Positions 7,937 through 17,494 of a DNA stretch of 64,000 nt are shown in pieces. A program made the translations under genes and the position numbers. Source of the DNA: DATCJA01 sp963814955. GTDB taxonomy: Bacteria > Acidobacteriota > Vicinamibacteria > Vicinamibacterales > UBA2999. Each line of letters starts with the position of its first letter. The stretch's first letter is position 1. The DNA is taken from contig CAWFEX010000006.1 of assembly GCA_963814955.1 (NCBI GenBank), positions 248,001 to 312,000 of the forward strand, written 5' to 3'. Under the pieces are notes generated by a model. The model searched no databases. It was given only the letters and a program-made list of their open reading frames with translations, and was not told where the DNA came from.

Positions 7937-9635
7937 GTGAAGCCGTGGTTAGCGCACTACGACGCCGACGTTGCGCCGAGCATTGCGCCCTATCCCGATA
8001 AAACGCTTCTCGACTACCTCTCCGATCTGTCGCGCATGCACGGCGACAAGCCTGCCCTGCTGTTCAAGGGAGCCTCCTTGTCGTACTCCGCGCTCGAGTC
8101 GCAGAGCAATGCGTTTGCGGCCGGCCTGGCATCGTTAGGCGTTCGGCCGGGCGATCGCGTCGCGGTTCTGCTGCCCAATTGTCCGCAGTTCATGATTGCG
8201 CAATTCGGCATCTGGAAAGCCGGGGCGATTGTTGTCGCGCTGAATCCAATCTACACGGAGCGCGAGCTCGAATTGGCGCTGGCGTCCACCGGAGCGATGC
8301 TCGTGGTTGCGCTTACACCGTTTTACCAGCGCATCAAGACAATCCAGGCACGCACGGGTGTGCGGTTGGTCATCGCCACGTCGATCAAGGAGTATCTGCC
8401 GCCCGTGCTTCGATTCCTTTTCACGCTCCTCAAGGAAAAGAAAGACGGCCACCGCATCGCGATTGACGCCAACGATCTCTGGTTCGCAACATTGCTGCGC
8501 CAGCACCGCTCCGCGTCACGTCCAGCTGTGGACGTGCGTCCAGACGACAGGGCGGTGATCCTCTCAAGCGGCGGCACGACGGGAACTCCGAAGGGCGTCG
8601 TCGGCCTGCATCGCGACTACGTGGCGGCGGGCCTGCAACTGTACGAATGGACGAAATCGGCACTGAACCGGTGGACTGACTCCATCATGCTGCCTCTGCC
8701 GCTTTTCCACGTGTACGGAAACGTGGGCGTGCAGGCATTGGCTATCGTCGCACCCGCCCCACTGTCACTGGTCCCCAATCCGCGCGACATCGGCGATCTG
8801 CTGAAAACAATCCGTCAGGTAAAACCCGCGTTCTTCAACGGCATTCCAACGCTTTACACGGCGATTCTGAACCACCCGGACGTCCGAAGTGGCAAAGTCG
8901 ACCTGAGCAGTATCAAGCTGTGCTTCTGCGGAGCCGCGGCACTGATGGCAGAAACGAAGCGGCGCTTCGAGGACGCCACCGGTGCGCGCATTGTCGAGGG
9001 CTACTCGTTGACCGAAGGAATGATGGCGTGCTGCGTAAACCCGGTTAAGGGAAAAAACAAGATCGGGTCGATCGGCCTGCCACTCCCGGATGTGGAAATC
9101 CGCATCGTCGACACCGAGAGTGGAGAGCATGAACTCGCGGTCAACGAAGTCGGTGAACTGATCCTGCGGGCGCCACAACATCTGCAGGAGTACCTGGAAC
9201 AACCCGGAGGAAACATCGGCGACCCTTCGCCTGCACGGTCCCGGCGGTCGCTGGATTCACACCGGCGATTTGGCGTACATGGATGATGAGGGTTACATCT
9301 TTCTGGTCGATCGCAAGAAAGACATGCTCAAGACGAGCGGGTTCCAGGTCTGGCCCCGCGAGATCGAAGAGGTTCTGGCGACGCATCCAGCGGTGATGGA
9401 AGCCAGCGTTGCCGGCGTGCCCGATTCATTCAAGGGCGAGGTGCCGAAGGCATGGGTCATCCTCAAGGCGGGACAGACGGTCGCCGAAGACGAGCTCAGA
9501 GCGTACTGTCGCGAGCGCCTCGCGCCGTACAAGGTGCCCGCTCAGGTTGAGTTCCGAAAAGAGCTCCCAAAGACGATGGTTGGCAAGGTGCTCAGGCGCG
9601 TGCTTGTCGAAGAAGAAACAAAGCGCGCCAGCTGA
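7937..9635 (+). CDS. Long-chain acyl-CoA ligase, broken by a +1 frameshift
   Basis: AMP-forming fatty acid-CoA ligase (FadD-like). AMP-binding motif SSGGTTGTPKGV, then GYSLTEGM, and after the break GDLAYMDDEGYIFLVDRKKDMLKTSGFQ and a C-terminal PKTMVGKVLRR lysine. Frame 1 runs from GTG 7937 to EYLEQ. The next conserved residues (EETSATLRLHGPGGRWIHTG) are one base on, so one base, most likely in CCC 9203-9205, is extra. Rejoined length is about 565 residues, typical for the family. Nothing else suggests decay. Confidence 0.85.
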
Positions 9636-9653
9636 GCGACGGGGTCGGCTCAG
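9632..9653. terminator. Hairpin between converging acyl-CoA ligase and pxpA
   Basis: CTGAGC-GAC (9632-9640) pairs with GTC-G-GCTCAG (9644-9653) around a short G loop, with one bulge. It overlaps the stop codons of both converging genes. There is no T-run, so this is a possible bidirectional pause or terminator rather than a classical one. Confidence 0.45.
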
Positions 9654-10408
9654 GCGGCTCGCAACGGCTTGACCTCAATTCCCGCTTCAACCAGTGCGCC
9701 TCTGATAAGCGAGACCAGGTTTGCCGCGCCAGGGGTGTCGCCATGCACGCAAATGGTATCGACCAGCAGGGGCATGACAGAGCCGTCGATGGTCTCGACG
9801 GTCCGTTCGCGCACCATGCGGACAGCCCGCTGCACCACGGACTGGGGATCGTGGATGACGGCGCCTTGGTGTTGACGAGGCACGAGCGCGCCATCGTTTT
9901 GATACGCCCGATCGGCAAATCCTTCGGACGCCGTGCGGAGGCCCGCCCGCCAGCCGGCGCCAATCAGCTCTGAACCCGGCAGCCCGAAGAGGATGAGCGT
10001 ACGGTCAATGATTGCCGTGCCGCGCGCAATCGCGTCGGCAAGCGACGCGTCGCGTGCCGCCATATTGAACAGCGCGCCGTGCGGCTTGACATGCTGTAAG
10101 CGCACGCCTTGGGCAGCGGCAATCGCCGCGAGCGCCCCAATCTGGTAGACGACAAAATCCTCGACGTCGCGGGGCGTAACGTTGAGCTCGCGGCGGCCGA
10201 ATCCCTCGAGATCGGGAAAACCAGGGTGCGCGCCTACGGCCACCTCATGCGCACTGGCCAGCGCAACAGTAGCGCGCATGACTGCGGGCCCACCTGCGTG
10301 AAACCCGCACGCAACGTTGGCCGACGTAATGTAGGGCATTAGCGCGGGGTCCTGCCCAAGCGCGCCTATCCGGCCCTCGCCAACGTCAGCGTTGAGGTCG
10401 ACCCGCAT
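9650..10408 (-). CDS. pxpA: 5-oxoprolinase subunit A (LamB/YcsF family)
   Basis: Part of the PxpABC ATP-dependent 5-oxoprolinase that opens 5-oxoproline to glutamate. Family opening MRVDLNADVGEG, then SANVACGFHAGG, GAHPGFPDLEGFGRRE, HVKPHGALFN and CVHGDTPGA are diagnostic. 252 residues, normal length. pxpB and pxpC are not adjacent: it is a single gene converging on the acyl-CoA ligase. Confidence 0.92.
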   Translation of the reverse strand: MRVDLNADVGEGRIGALGQDPALMPYITSANVACGFHAGGPAVMRATVALASAHEVAVGAHPGFPDLEGFGRRELNVTPRDVEDFVVYQIGALAAIAAAQGVRLQHVKPHGALFNMAARDASLADAIARGTAIIDRTLILFGLPGSELIGAGWRAGLRTASEGFADRAYQNDGALVPRQHQGAVIHDPQSVVQRAVRMVRERTVETIDGSVMPLLVDTICVHGDTPGAANLVSLIRGALVEAGIEVKPLRAA

Positions 10409-10519
10409 GCCTGTCAGCAGTACACCCTTGTAATTCTTCCCACACGGTTGAAACTCCGTCCAGCTAATAGGTTGAGGTTTTCGAGCAAATAGTGCGGCAC
10501 ACCAGTTGCCATATAGCGG

Positions 10520-10619
10520 GCGTCGGTCTGTGGTTTACGGCAGGACGTCGTAAACGCTGGGGGGAGCCAGGCCGGCGTAGCAGGATGGGGCGCTTATGCG
10601 TCCCTTCCTGTTTTTTTTT
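10520..10619 (+). ncRNA. Candidate small RNA with intrinsic terminator
   Basis: No rightward protein gene precedes this segment (the nearest ends at 9635 with pxpA antisense between), yet it ends in a strong rightward terminator. Stem P1 pairs 10520-10530 with 10568-10578 (11 pairs, three G-U). It encloses a perfect 7-bp hairpin, GTTTACG (10533-10539) with CGTAAAC (10549-10555). An extended -10, TG-c-CATATA (10507-10515), would start transcription near 10522, exactly at P1. I do not recognise the family; 6S and SRP RNA do not fit. Confidence 0.6.
10581..10619 (+). terminator. Rho-independent terminator
   Basis: CAGGAtGGGGCGC pairs with GCGTCCCtTCCTG around a TTAT loop (12 pairs including one G-U, plus one mismatch), followed immediately by nine T. 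The T-run is only on the plus strand, so it ends rightward transcription. It sits 6 bases before the end of the leftward DGQHR gene. Confidence 0.88.
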
Positions 10620-10625
10620 CGTTTC

Positions 10626-11759
10626 TTAGACCCCCGCGCCTTCCGGATATTCCAGAGCCAGTTTCAGCTCCCGGGCCAGCGTATCGACCGTGGTGCCGCT
10701 TCGTTTCCACGCGCCCTCGGTTTCAAACCGCTGGTCTCCGATGCGACGGCCCCATGGTGCGATAACACGTCCAATTGCGCGGAAATCGCTCCGCTCCGCA
10801 TGGTCCTGATCCAGCCGGCGAACGACATCAGGCGACACCCGGATGAATGCGCGAAGGGCCGTCGCGGACTTGATGCTGTATTTACGACCGTTCCAGGCGG
10901 CGCCAAACACGACGGCCACCTGTTTGACGTAATTCACGAAGAATTTCCGTGAGTCTTCGCGGAAATCGGCCGATTTCCGGGGCCCTCCGAACGCATCGCT
11001 GGCAAACAGCTTTTTGAGCTCCTGCGCGAGCGGCGCCTGCGCCACACGGCCACGGCCCACTCCCAGTAGCTTGATTTCCCCGTACAACGGGGAATCCTCG
11101 CGGTCGTTCAGGGCGCGCACGACGTCGTGGGCCGCCGCCAGCGACTCGTCACGGTAGAGTTGCCGGCCCGAGAGGCTCACCAGGTGTGATGCATTGAGGC
11201 GGGTGTGCTTGGCGTTGATCGTTACGAACATCTGCACGATGTGGTCTTCGGGCAGACGGTCGAAAATGATGGCCGGCACCGTGAAGTCGTGCCCGCGCAT
11301 GTTCTCGATATCTGCGTGAAGAGCGAGCAACCGGTGCTGCCCGTCGATAGCTCGCAGGATGCCCTCACGCTCCGGCACCTTGAGCCGGCCGACGACTGCA
11401 CCCGCCTCTATGGGCTCGAAACTGAGTTTTTCGTCGCACGAAATGATCACGGCCCCTGGGATGGACGGAAGGTCGCGTGCCTGCCGGCATTGCTCGTAGT
11501 ACTGCACCAGTTCGTCAATCTTTCGCCTGATAATCTGCCGCTGGTAGGCCTTTTCACTGGATGCGATACGCCGCTCGAGGAGGTCCCAATTCACCTTCGA
11601 GGGCGCTTTCCTGCTTCCGCCGCGAACCGGAGGCTGTCCGGACTCGCCGTAATTCAGCACCTCGAAGCGAACGAGCTTGTCGATGTCTTCGGCGGTCAGC
11701 GATGCCTGATAGAACTGCACACCAAATTGCTGCATTCGGATGGCAGCCACGTTTATCAT
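10626..11759 (-). CDS. DGQHR-domain protein (DndB-like), orphan
   Basis: Contains the AIDGQHRLLALH signature of the DGQHR superfamily, which includes DndB, the regulator of DNA phosphorothioation. Downstream FVTINAKHTRLNASHLVSL is also typical. ATG 11759 is preferred over an upstream GTG (11819) because GAGAGGA lies just upstream; length is then 377 residues. No dndCDE, sulfotransferase, nuclease or restriction gene is near, so a link to DNA modification or phage defence is unproven. A candidate small RNA and terminator adjoin its 3' end on the other strand. Confidence 0.75.
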   Translation of the reverse strand: MINVAAIRMQQFGVQFYQASLTAEDIDKLVRFEVLNYGESGQPPVRGGSRKAPSKVNWDLLERRIASSEKAYQRQIIRRKIDELVQYYEQCRQARDLPSIPGAVIISCDEKLSFEPIEAGAVVGRLKVPEREGILRAIDGQHRLLALHADIENMRGHDFTVPAIIFDRLPEDHIVQMFVTINAKHTRLNASHLVSLSGRQLYRDESLAAAHDVVRALNDREDSPLYGEIKLLGVGRGRVAQAPLAQELKKLFASDAFGGPRKSADFREDSRKFFVNYVKQVAVVFGAAWNGRKYSIKSATALRAFIRVSPDVVRRLDQDHAERSDFRAIGRVIAPWGRRIGDQRFETEGAWKRSGTTVDTLARELKLALEYPEGAGV

Positions 11760-11898
11760 GTAAGGTCCTCTCCGACTCCCTTCGACGGACGAAGGTAAGA
11801 GGCGGATTGTATCGGCCACGGAACCCCTCGCTCAACCCGTTTTTTTGGTTTTTGTTCGAAGATCGTGATGGTGAAGTGCGCCATGCTCACATTATCTG

Positions 11899-14185
11899 AT
11901 GCAGGCACAAGGAGTTAGCTTGGTTCGTCTAGACACCAAGATTTGCGCAGTGGCTGTTGCCCTAACGTTCAACGAGGCGGCCCATCCGCTGCCTGCCTTT
12001 GCGCAACAGGCGCCCGCTGGAACTGGGGCGTCAGCATCGGTCGGCGCCGCCATCAACTACGAAACGGCGCGATTGGAGCGGCGCCTGGTGGCCGTCCGTG
12101 CCTCTGGAACCATCGTGGTCGACGGCATGCTCGACGAACCTGCCTGGAGTAACGCACCCTTCGCCAGCCACTTCGTGCAGAACGACCCGCGCGAGGGCGA
12201 GCCCGCGACCTACGACACCGAGGTGCGGTTGCTCTATGACGACGACGCCCTCTATTTCGGTGTGTTTGCCAAAGACGACGAGCCCGGACGGCTCATCGTC
12301 AACGACCTGAAGAAGGATTTCAACACAGGAAACAGTGACGGCTTTCGCATCATTCTCGACACGTTCCATGACGCGAGGAATGGGTATCAGTTCGCGACCA
12401 ATCCCGCCGGTGCCAAGTGGGATTCGCAGATGGCGAACGAAGGCCGAGAGCGGAACGCCGACTGGGACGGCATCTGGGATGTCATGACGCGGGTCACGGA
12501 GACGGGCTGGTACGCAGAAATCCGCATCCCGTTCCGCACGCTGAAGTTCGTAAGCAGCGACACGCAGACCTGGGGACTCAACTTCGAGCGAAAGGTTCGG
12601 CGGCTCAACGAGGACAGCTACTGGTCGCCCGTGCCACGCATCTACGATGTCGAGCGCGTATCGCTCGCGGGAACCGTTGAAGGAATGCGTGGGCTGCGGT
12701 CCGGTAAGAATCTACGTTTCAAACCCTACGCGGCGGGGGCTTCGAACTCCATCGGCTCTGCAGCGACGCGCGGCGATTTCGACGCGGGCCTCGACGTCAA
12801 GTACGGAGTCACAACCGGACTGGTCTGGGACTTCACTGTCAACACAGACTTCTCGCAGGTCGAAGCCGACGAGCAGCAGGTCAACCTGACACGTTTCAGC
12901 TTGTTCTTTCCGGAAAAACGCGACTTCTTCCTCGAGAACTCGGGCATCTTTCAGTTCGGCACCAATGCCGGCCAGTTTGGCGGAGGCGGGGGCGGTGGCG
13001 GGGCCCGCGAAATGCAGCTCTTCTTCAGCCGTCGCATCGGCCTCTCCGACGAGGGAGAGCCGATTCCCATCCTGGGCGGGACGCGCCTGACCGGTCGTCA
13101 GGGCGCGTATTCGGTCGGCTTACTCAACATCCAGCAGCGCGAACAATCGACGCACCCCTCTACCAATTTCACAGCGTTGCGCCTGCGCCGCAACATTCTG
13201 GCCAATTCCGATATCGGCGCCATCGTGCTCAACAAGGAACAAGGCGGGCCGCTTTTCAACCGCATCGCCGGGTTCGACGCGAATTTCCGTTTCGGCGATC
13301 TCACTCTCAATACGTACCTCGCCAGGTCCTTTTCCCCGGAATCCGAGACTCCGGATCGGGGAAATGCATATGCGAGCCGTGCCGGCTTCAACTATCAGAC
13401 CCGCACGTGGCAGGGACAGACCGGCTACAGCGGAATCGGTGATCAGTTCGACGACCAGATGGGTTACGTACCGAGGCTGGGTATCCACAACTTCGACGGC
13501 CGGTTCGGCCGCTATCTACGGCCCGTATCCATGTCGAAGTGGCTGCGGCAGATGCAGCCGCACATTGAATTCGACGTATTCAGGCATCAGGACGGGGGCC
13601 TCGATACCTCGTACATGGGGTACCACTGGAATCTCAACCTGCAGGACGGGTCGAACGCCGAAATCGGCGTCAACCCGCAGATCGAAGTGATTCCGGAACC
13701 GTTCACGATCAACAGTTCAAGCGGAACCGTCGTGAACCCCGGCCGATACGAGTTACAACGAATACTTCGCGTTCTGGCGAACGAACGAGGCAGCACCCAT
13801 ATCGTTCAATACCCGATACGGCATGGGCACGTTTTACGACGGGCACCGGCGGAACCTGACCTTTGGGCCCTCGATACGGCTGAACGAGAATTTCAATGCG
13901 TCAGTGAACCTGCAGCTCAACGACATCGAGCTTTCAACGGGCGCGTTCCTCTCGAAGCTCGTGACGACGCGGGTGAACTACAACTTCAACACGAAAATGT
14001 TCTTCAACGCGCTCGTGCAGTACAACAGCGACAATCACCAGTGGACATCGAACCTCCGCTTCAACATCATCCATCGCCCACTGAGTGATTTCTTCCTCGT
14101 TTACAACGAGCGCCGCGACGAGCGCACAGGCCAGATGCTCAGCCGCGCGGTCATCGCCAAGATGACGTATCTCGTCGCGTTCTAG
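11899..14185 (+). CDS. DUF5916 outer-membrane protein with CBM9-like domain, +1 frameshifted
   Basis: Secreted protein with an N-terminal carbohydrate-binding CBM9-like domain (VDGMLDEPAWSNAPF to GVFAKDDEP, about 75-135) followed by a DUF5916 beta-barrel-like region rich in aromatic strands (for example RFSLFFPEKRDFFLENSGIFQFG). A run of eight glycines occurs near residue 357. Frame 1 ends its homology at PGRYE; the next expected strands (YNEYFAFWRTNEAAP, then MGTFYDGHRRNLTFG) continue one base on, so there is one extra T near 13750. The rejoined protein is about 761 residues ending in ...KMTYLVAF, a barrel-like last strand. Confidence 0.8.
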
Positions 14186-14194
14186 ACCGCGACG

Positions 14195-14248
14195 AGCACG
14201 AAGATCTCGAAGTCACGAAGGATCGGATCACGAAGGCTTACGAGGGCG
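14195..14248. repeat. CACGAAG-word repeat between converging genes
   Basis: Degenerate repeats of CACGAAG/TCACGAAGG around 14196-14236, lying between the DUF5916 protein and the converging acetyltransferase. The right end supplies the last codons and stop of the latter. One of several word-type repeats in the window. Confidence 0.6.
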
Positions 14249-15326
14249 ACGGTTGCGAAAGGCCTTTCGCGGCCATCGTGAACTTCGTGGTTCGGACGTG
14301 TTCTTTCAGCTTCACCAGCGCGTAGAGCATGAGGCTGAACAGGATGAACGCCACGTACGCCCATTCGAGCGGCAGGCGGCGGTGGAGCGGGGCGCTGAGA
14401 ACACCGTAGGCCATTTCCACATGAATCCAATAGACAAACAGCGAGGAGCGTCCTAGCTCGCACAAGGGTGAGCGCCCCGGTGCGCGGTAGACGTTGGCGT
14501 GCAACGCATAGACACCGCCCACGAGCGTCATCAGGATGCCGAGACGAACGAAGAAAAACGTCGGGGAGCTCGTCCAGAAATTCGTTTGTGCGTAAATAGC
14601 GGGCAGGAACGACGCCGAGTAGCCAGCCAGCGCCACCATGACGCCAACCGCCATCAGCAGGTAGTTCACACGCCGCTCTTCGCGGTGCGTTTTCGTGTCC
14701 AGCCACAACCCGACGGCACAGCCCGCCGTCAGGAACGCAGTCCACGGGAACAGCGTGAACGTGGTTGCGCTGCCCGCCGGGCGCAAATACCACTCGACCG
14801 GATCGGGCAGTACAGCGATCAGCTCCGATGTGCGCACAAGGGGGGTCAGCATTGCAACGGCGACCGTGACAAGCGCGAACAACATCGTCCGGGACCACCG
14901 CCCGCCGGCGCTCCAGAGCGGAGCCGCCGCGACCATCGACAATCCCATGACATTCAGAATGTCGACTTTGAGGAGCGTCCCCGGCGAACCGCCGCTGATG
15001 ATCCACGACTGCAGACGAAACAGGAACGCCAGACCGAAGATCTGCCAGCCACGCGTCAGCGCCAGTGCTCTGGCCTGCGCCACCGTCCTGCCGCGGCGAA
15101 TCCGGGCGGCGCTTCCAAGCACCAGAGCGACGCCCGCGAGAAACAGGAACACCGGAGCGCCGCCGATGCCGCCAACGAAGGTTATCCAGTGATAAGCCTC
15201 ACGAGTCCGATCCGGTACCGCCGTCCAGGAGTCGATGACGTGCCCCTGGATCATGACGAGGACGCCGACGCCCCGCAGCCAGTCGAGATAGGCTTTGCGT
15301 TCGCTCGGCGCGTGTGCGGTGTTCAC
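14238..15326 (-). CDS. Membrane acyltransferase, heparan-glucosaminide N-acetyltransferase-like (DUF1624)
   Basis: Polytopic inner-membrane protein with about ten hydrophobic segments. The opening RKAYLDWLRGVGVLVMIQGHVIDSW matches the catalytic domain of DUF1624/HGSNAT-like proteins, where the histidine in GHV is the likely acetyl-transfer residue. The GTG start at 15326 overlaps the OsmC stop (GTGA), giving 362 residues; a longer start would run inside osmC. The substrate is unknown. The C-terminal few codons lie in a repeat. Confidence 0.75.
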   Translation of the reverse strand: MNTAHAPSERKAYLDWLRGVGVLVMIQGHVIDSWTAVPDRTREAYHWITFVGGIGGAPVFLFLAGVALVLGSAARIRRGRTVAQARALALTRGWQIFGLAFLFRLQSWIISGGSPGTLLKVDILNVMGLSMVAAAPLWSAGGRWSRTMLFALVTVAVAMLTPLVRTSELIAVLPDPVEWYLRPAGSATTFTLFPWTAFLTAGCAVGLWLDTKTHREERRVNYLLMAVGVMVALAGYSASFLPAIYAQTNFWTSSPTFFFVRLGILMTLVGGVYALHANVYRAPGRSPLCELGRSSLFVYWIHVEMAYGVLSAPLHRRLPLEWAYVAFILFSLMLYALVKLKEHVRTTKFTMAAKGLSQPSPS

Positions 15327-15736
15327 CGGTGAATGTCGAACGAGGTGAGGAACGTGATGTCCTGGCGCATGGAATGCCACACTGAACAGTACTTCTCATG
15401 CGACAGTGCAATCGCGCGTTCGAACGCCTCCTTGGGCACCTCGCCTGACGCGTGAAAGTGGATCGTAACGCGGACGAAGCGGCGAGGCGGATTCTCAGCG
15501 CGGTCCGCGGACATCGAGACTCGCAGACCGGTTAATGGATGGTGCCCTTTCTGGAGAATCGCAACGACGTCGGCGGCCATGCAGCCGGCCAGGGCAAACG
15601 CGGCGAGCTGCATCGGCGATGGCCCGGCGGCGCCATCGCCATCCACCACAATCGCGTTCGGGCCGCTCGCCGCCGCAAAGCGCAGACCCTCGGACCAGAC
15701 GAGTTCAGTGGTCAGCGGTGGTTTTGGATTGGTCAT
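15323..15736 (-). CDS. OsmC/Ohr family protein
   Basis: Small thiol-dependent peroxide or organic hydroperoxide reductase family protein, 137 residues. Typical features are PSPMQLAAFALAGCMAADVVAIL with the first cysteine and EKYCSVWHSMRQDI with the second. It is upstream of and overlaps the acetyltransferase, and follows the FTR1 iron permease on the same strand across a repeat-filled gap of about 100 bases. An oxidative-stress link with iron uptake is plausible but inferred. Confidence 0.85.
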   Translation of the reverse strand: MTNPKPPLTTELVWSEGLRFAAASGPNAIVVDGDGAAGPSPMQLAAFALAGCMAADVVAILQKGHHPLTGLRVSMSADRAENPPRRFVRVTIHFHASGEVPKEAFERAIALSHEKYCSVWHSMRQDITFLTSFDIHR

Positions 15737-15740
15737 TTCA

Positions 15741-15828
15741 CGTCACAAGACACAAGTCACAAGCCACACGTCTCAAACCATAATTGTGACTTGTGATTTC
15801 TGACTTGTGACTTGTGACTTGTGACTTT
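15741..15828. repeat. CACAAGT-word inverted repeat
   Basis: Left side has CACAAGT/CACAAGC words (15741-15768) and the right side runs of TTGTGAC/ACTTGTG (15784-15828), so the two halves pair into a long imperfect hairpin. It fills the gap between FTR1 and OsmC genes. Confidence 0.85.
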
Positions 15829-15835
15829 ATCAGGC

Positions 15836-16618
15836 CTAGCGAGCGACCGTCTGCTGAACAGGGGACGGCGTCCGTTTCCCTCCAAAGATGCCCGCGAATA
15901 CCAGCCATCCCATCGGGAGAATGACCAGCAGATACGTCAGCCACTGTCCGTAGCGACCGTCTGGACCATACGGCTCCGTGGCCCAGTGCAGCGGTTCGCT
16001 ATATGGAAACAGGTTGGCCTCGGTCAACTCGTGGAAGCCGTATATCAGCAGCTGCACGACAAAAACAGCCAGGAACACCGCCGTCACCTGGAAGAACAAG
16101 CTCAGGTTGACGCGGTGCCCGTAGCGTGACCAAAGGCTGGCAACGATGGCGGCACATACGATGCCCGCCGCGGCGCCACCGATGATCTCGATCGCGCGCA
16201 CCTGAAACAGCAAGGTGCCCATCAGCATCGCGGTTTCCATGCCTTCACGAGTGATCATCAGCAGCGTGAAGAGGAAAACGCCGGCAAACGCCTTGGCGCC
16301 TGTCTTCAGCGCCGACTGCTCGAGATGCTGCTCGATCTCACCCTTCATGCGGCGCGCATGCCGCCACATGTGGATGATGAGCGATGCAACGAGCACCGCC
16401 GCGACCAGCGCCAGCACGCCTTCCCAGAGCGCCTGGTTCGAGGCACGCTGAAACAGCACGCCCGCGCCGATGCTCAGGAACACCGACAGGCCGATGCCCC
16501 AATGAACCGCCGGTATCAGCTGATGCCTTCCGCTCTTGCGCAAATACGCAAGGCTGATGGCAATGATCAGAAAGGCTTCGAGGCCTTCCCGGAGCGTAAT
16601 CACGAACGCCTGGAGCAT
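15836..16618 (-). CDS. FTR1-family iron permease
   Basis: High-affinity iron (or ferrous/ferric) permease of the inner membrane. It has 260 residues and seven hydrophobic helices. The paired REGLE-type iron motifs are present as TLREGLEAF (about 8-16) and TREGMETAM (about 123-131). Upstream on the coding strand is an AT-richer segment with one Fur-like half (ATAATGAGA, 16630-16638), too weak to call an operator. OsmC follows downstream. Confidence 0.9.
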   Translation of the reverse strand: MLQAFVITLREGLEAFLIIAISLAYLRKSGRHQLIPAVHWGIGLSVFLSIGAGVLFQRASNQALWEGVLALVAAVLVASLIIHMWRHARRMKGEIEQHLEQSALKTGAKAFAGVFLFTLLMITREGMETAMLMGTLLFQVRAIEIIGGAAAGIVCAAIVASLWSRYGHRVNLSLFFQVTAVFLAVFVVQLLIYGFHELTEANLFPYSEPLHWATEPYGPDGRYGQWLTYLLVILPMGWLVFAGIFGGKRTPSPVQQTVAR

Positions 16619-16744
16619 GATGGAACCTCAATAATGAGACTGGGTCGCAATACTAACAGGGGGAAGGGGCAAGGGGAAGAGGTTCCCGGTTCAGGCGTGG
16701 CGAAGGGTCAGGGACAGGAATTCGGGCGGTCGGAAGAGCTGGGA

Positions 16745-16777
16745 GGGGGCAGGAACGTGTATCCCGCCCCTGCCCCC
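16745..16777. terminator. GC-rich hairpin after the secreted methyltransferase
   Basis: Perfect 9-base arms GGGGGCAGG (16745-16753) and CCTGCCCCC (16769-16777), 23 bases beyond the end of the leftward methyltransferase gene. There is no T-run. G-rich words such as GGGGAAGGGGCAAGGGG also fill 16660-16680. Confidence 0.5.
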
Positions 16778-16799
16778 TTGTGGCCGGCCTAAGACCGCC

Positions 16800-17348
16800 T
16801 CACTTGATTGGGACCGTCCAGAGGTAAATCGTTCGACCGTTGACGTTCATCGTCTGCTGCGGCTTGATATCGCCCATATCGAAGGCGTGCGACACGATGC
16901 GCGTGCCGGGCTTGAGCTCGGCGTTGAGCTTGGGCAGCACCTTCAGGTTCAGCGACGGCAGCAGATACAGGGTCACCACCGTGGCCTCGCTGATATTGGT
17001 GGTGAAAAGGTCCTGGTTCATAAAGCGAACTTTGTCTCCAACGCCCGCAGCTTTGAGGTTTTCGGTCGCCTCCTTGATTCGCTGGGGATCGATGTCGATG
17101 CCGACGCCGCGCGCCCCATACGTTCTCGCCGCGGTAATGGGAATGCGACCGTCACCGGAACCAAGGTCGTAAACGACGTCGTTCGCCCCGACCTTCGCCA
17201 GCTTGAGCATCGCGTCGACGACCTCCTGAGGCGTGGGGACAAAGATGACGTCCGGCGACCGTAGAGCAGCGGGCGCAGTCTGCGCCCACGCGACTGCAGC
17301 AAGCGTCGCGACGATCGCGAGTGACAGGACACAAGTACGCAGTTTCAT
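16800..17348 (-). CDS. Exported SAM-dependent methyltransferase-like protein
   Basis: Class I methyltransferase fold: DVVYDLGSGDGRIPITAA (motif I) and GVGIDIDPQRIKEA (motif II acidic residue). Unusually it starts with a signal peptide, MKLRTCVLSLAIVATLAAVAWAQ. ATG 17348 is chosen because GGGAGG precedes it; an upstream in-frame start would bury the signal. 182 residues. Family members with this architecture exist in Acidobacteriota and Proteobacteria, but the substrate is unknown, and SAM availability outside the cytoplasm makes enzymatic activity uncertain. Confidence 0.75.
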   Translation of the reverse strand: MKLRTCVLSLAIVATLAAVAWAQTAPAALRSPDVIFVPTPQEVVDAMLKLAKVGANDVVYDLGSGDGRIPITAARTYGARGVGIDIDPQRIKEATENLKAAGVGDKVRFMNQDLFTTNISEATVVTLYLLPSLNLKVLPKLNAELKPGTRIVSHAFDMGDIKPQQTMNVNGRTIYLWTVPIK

Positions 17349-17494
17349 GGGCCTCCCTCGATGAATGAGGAGAAAGGAGGAGTTATCTCCTTGAATCAGT
17401 TTAACTGGGCGGATTATATCCGCAATCCCGGGCCTCTGTTTTCCGGCGCGGGATGGCCCCACAATTGAATGGGGCGGAGGCCCCGGGCTGACAG

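Noticed and set aside
10520..10619. 6S RNA, SRP RNA or tmRNA as identity of the candidate small RNA
   Set aside because: No 6S open-bubble layout, no GGAA-capped SRP hairpin, and no tmRNA tag or CCA end.
15741..15828. CACAAGT arrays as a CRISPR
   Set aside because: Unit is about 7 bases with no spacers; nearby genes are not cas genes.
16619..16660. Fur operator upstream of the FTR1 permease
   Set aside because: Only one half resembles a Fur site; the other half does not match.
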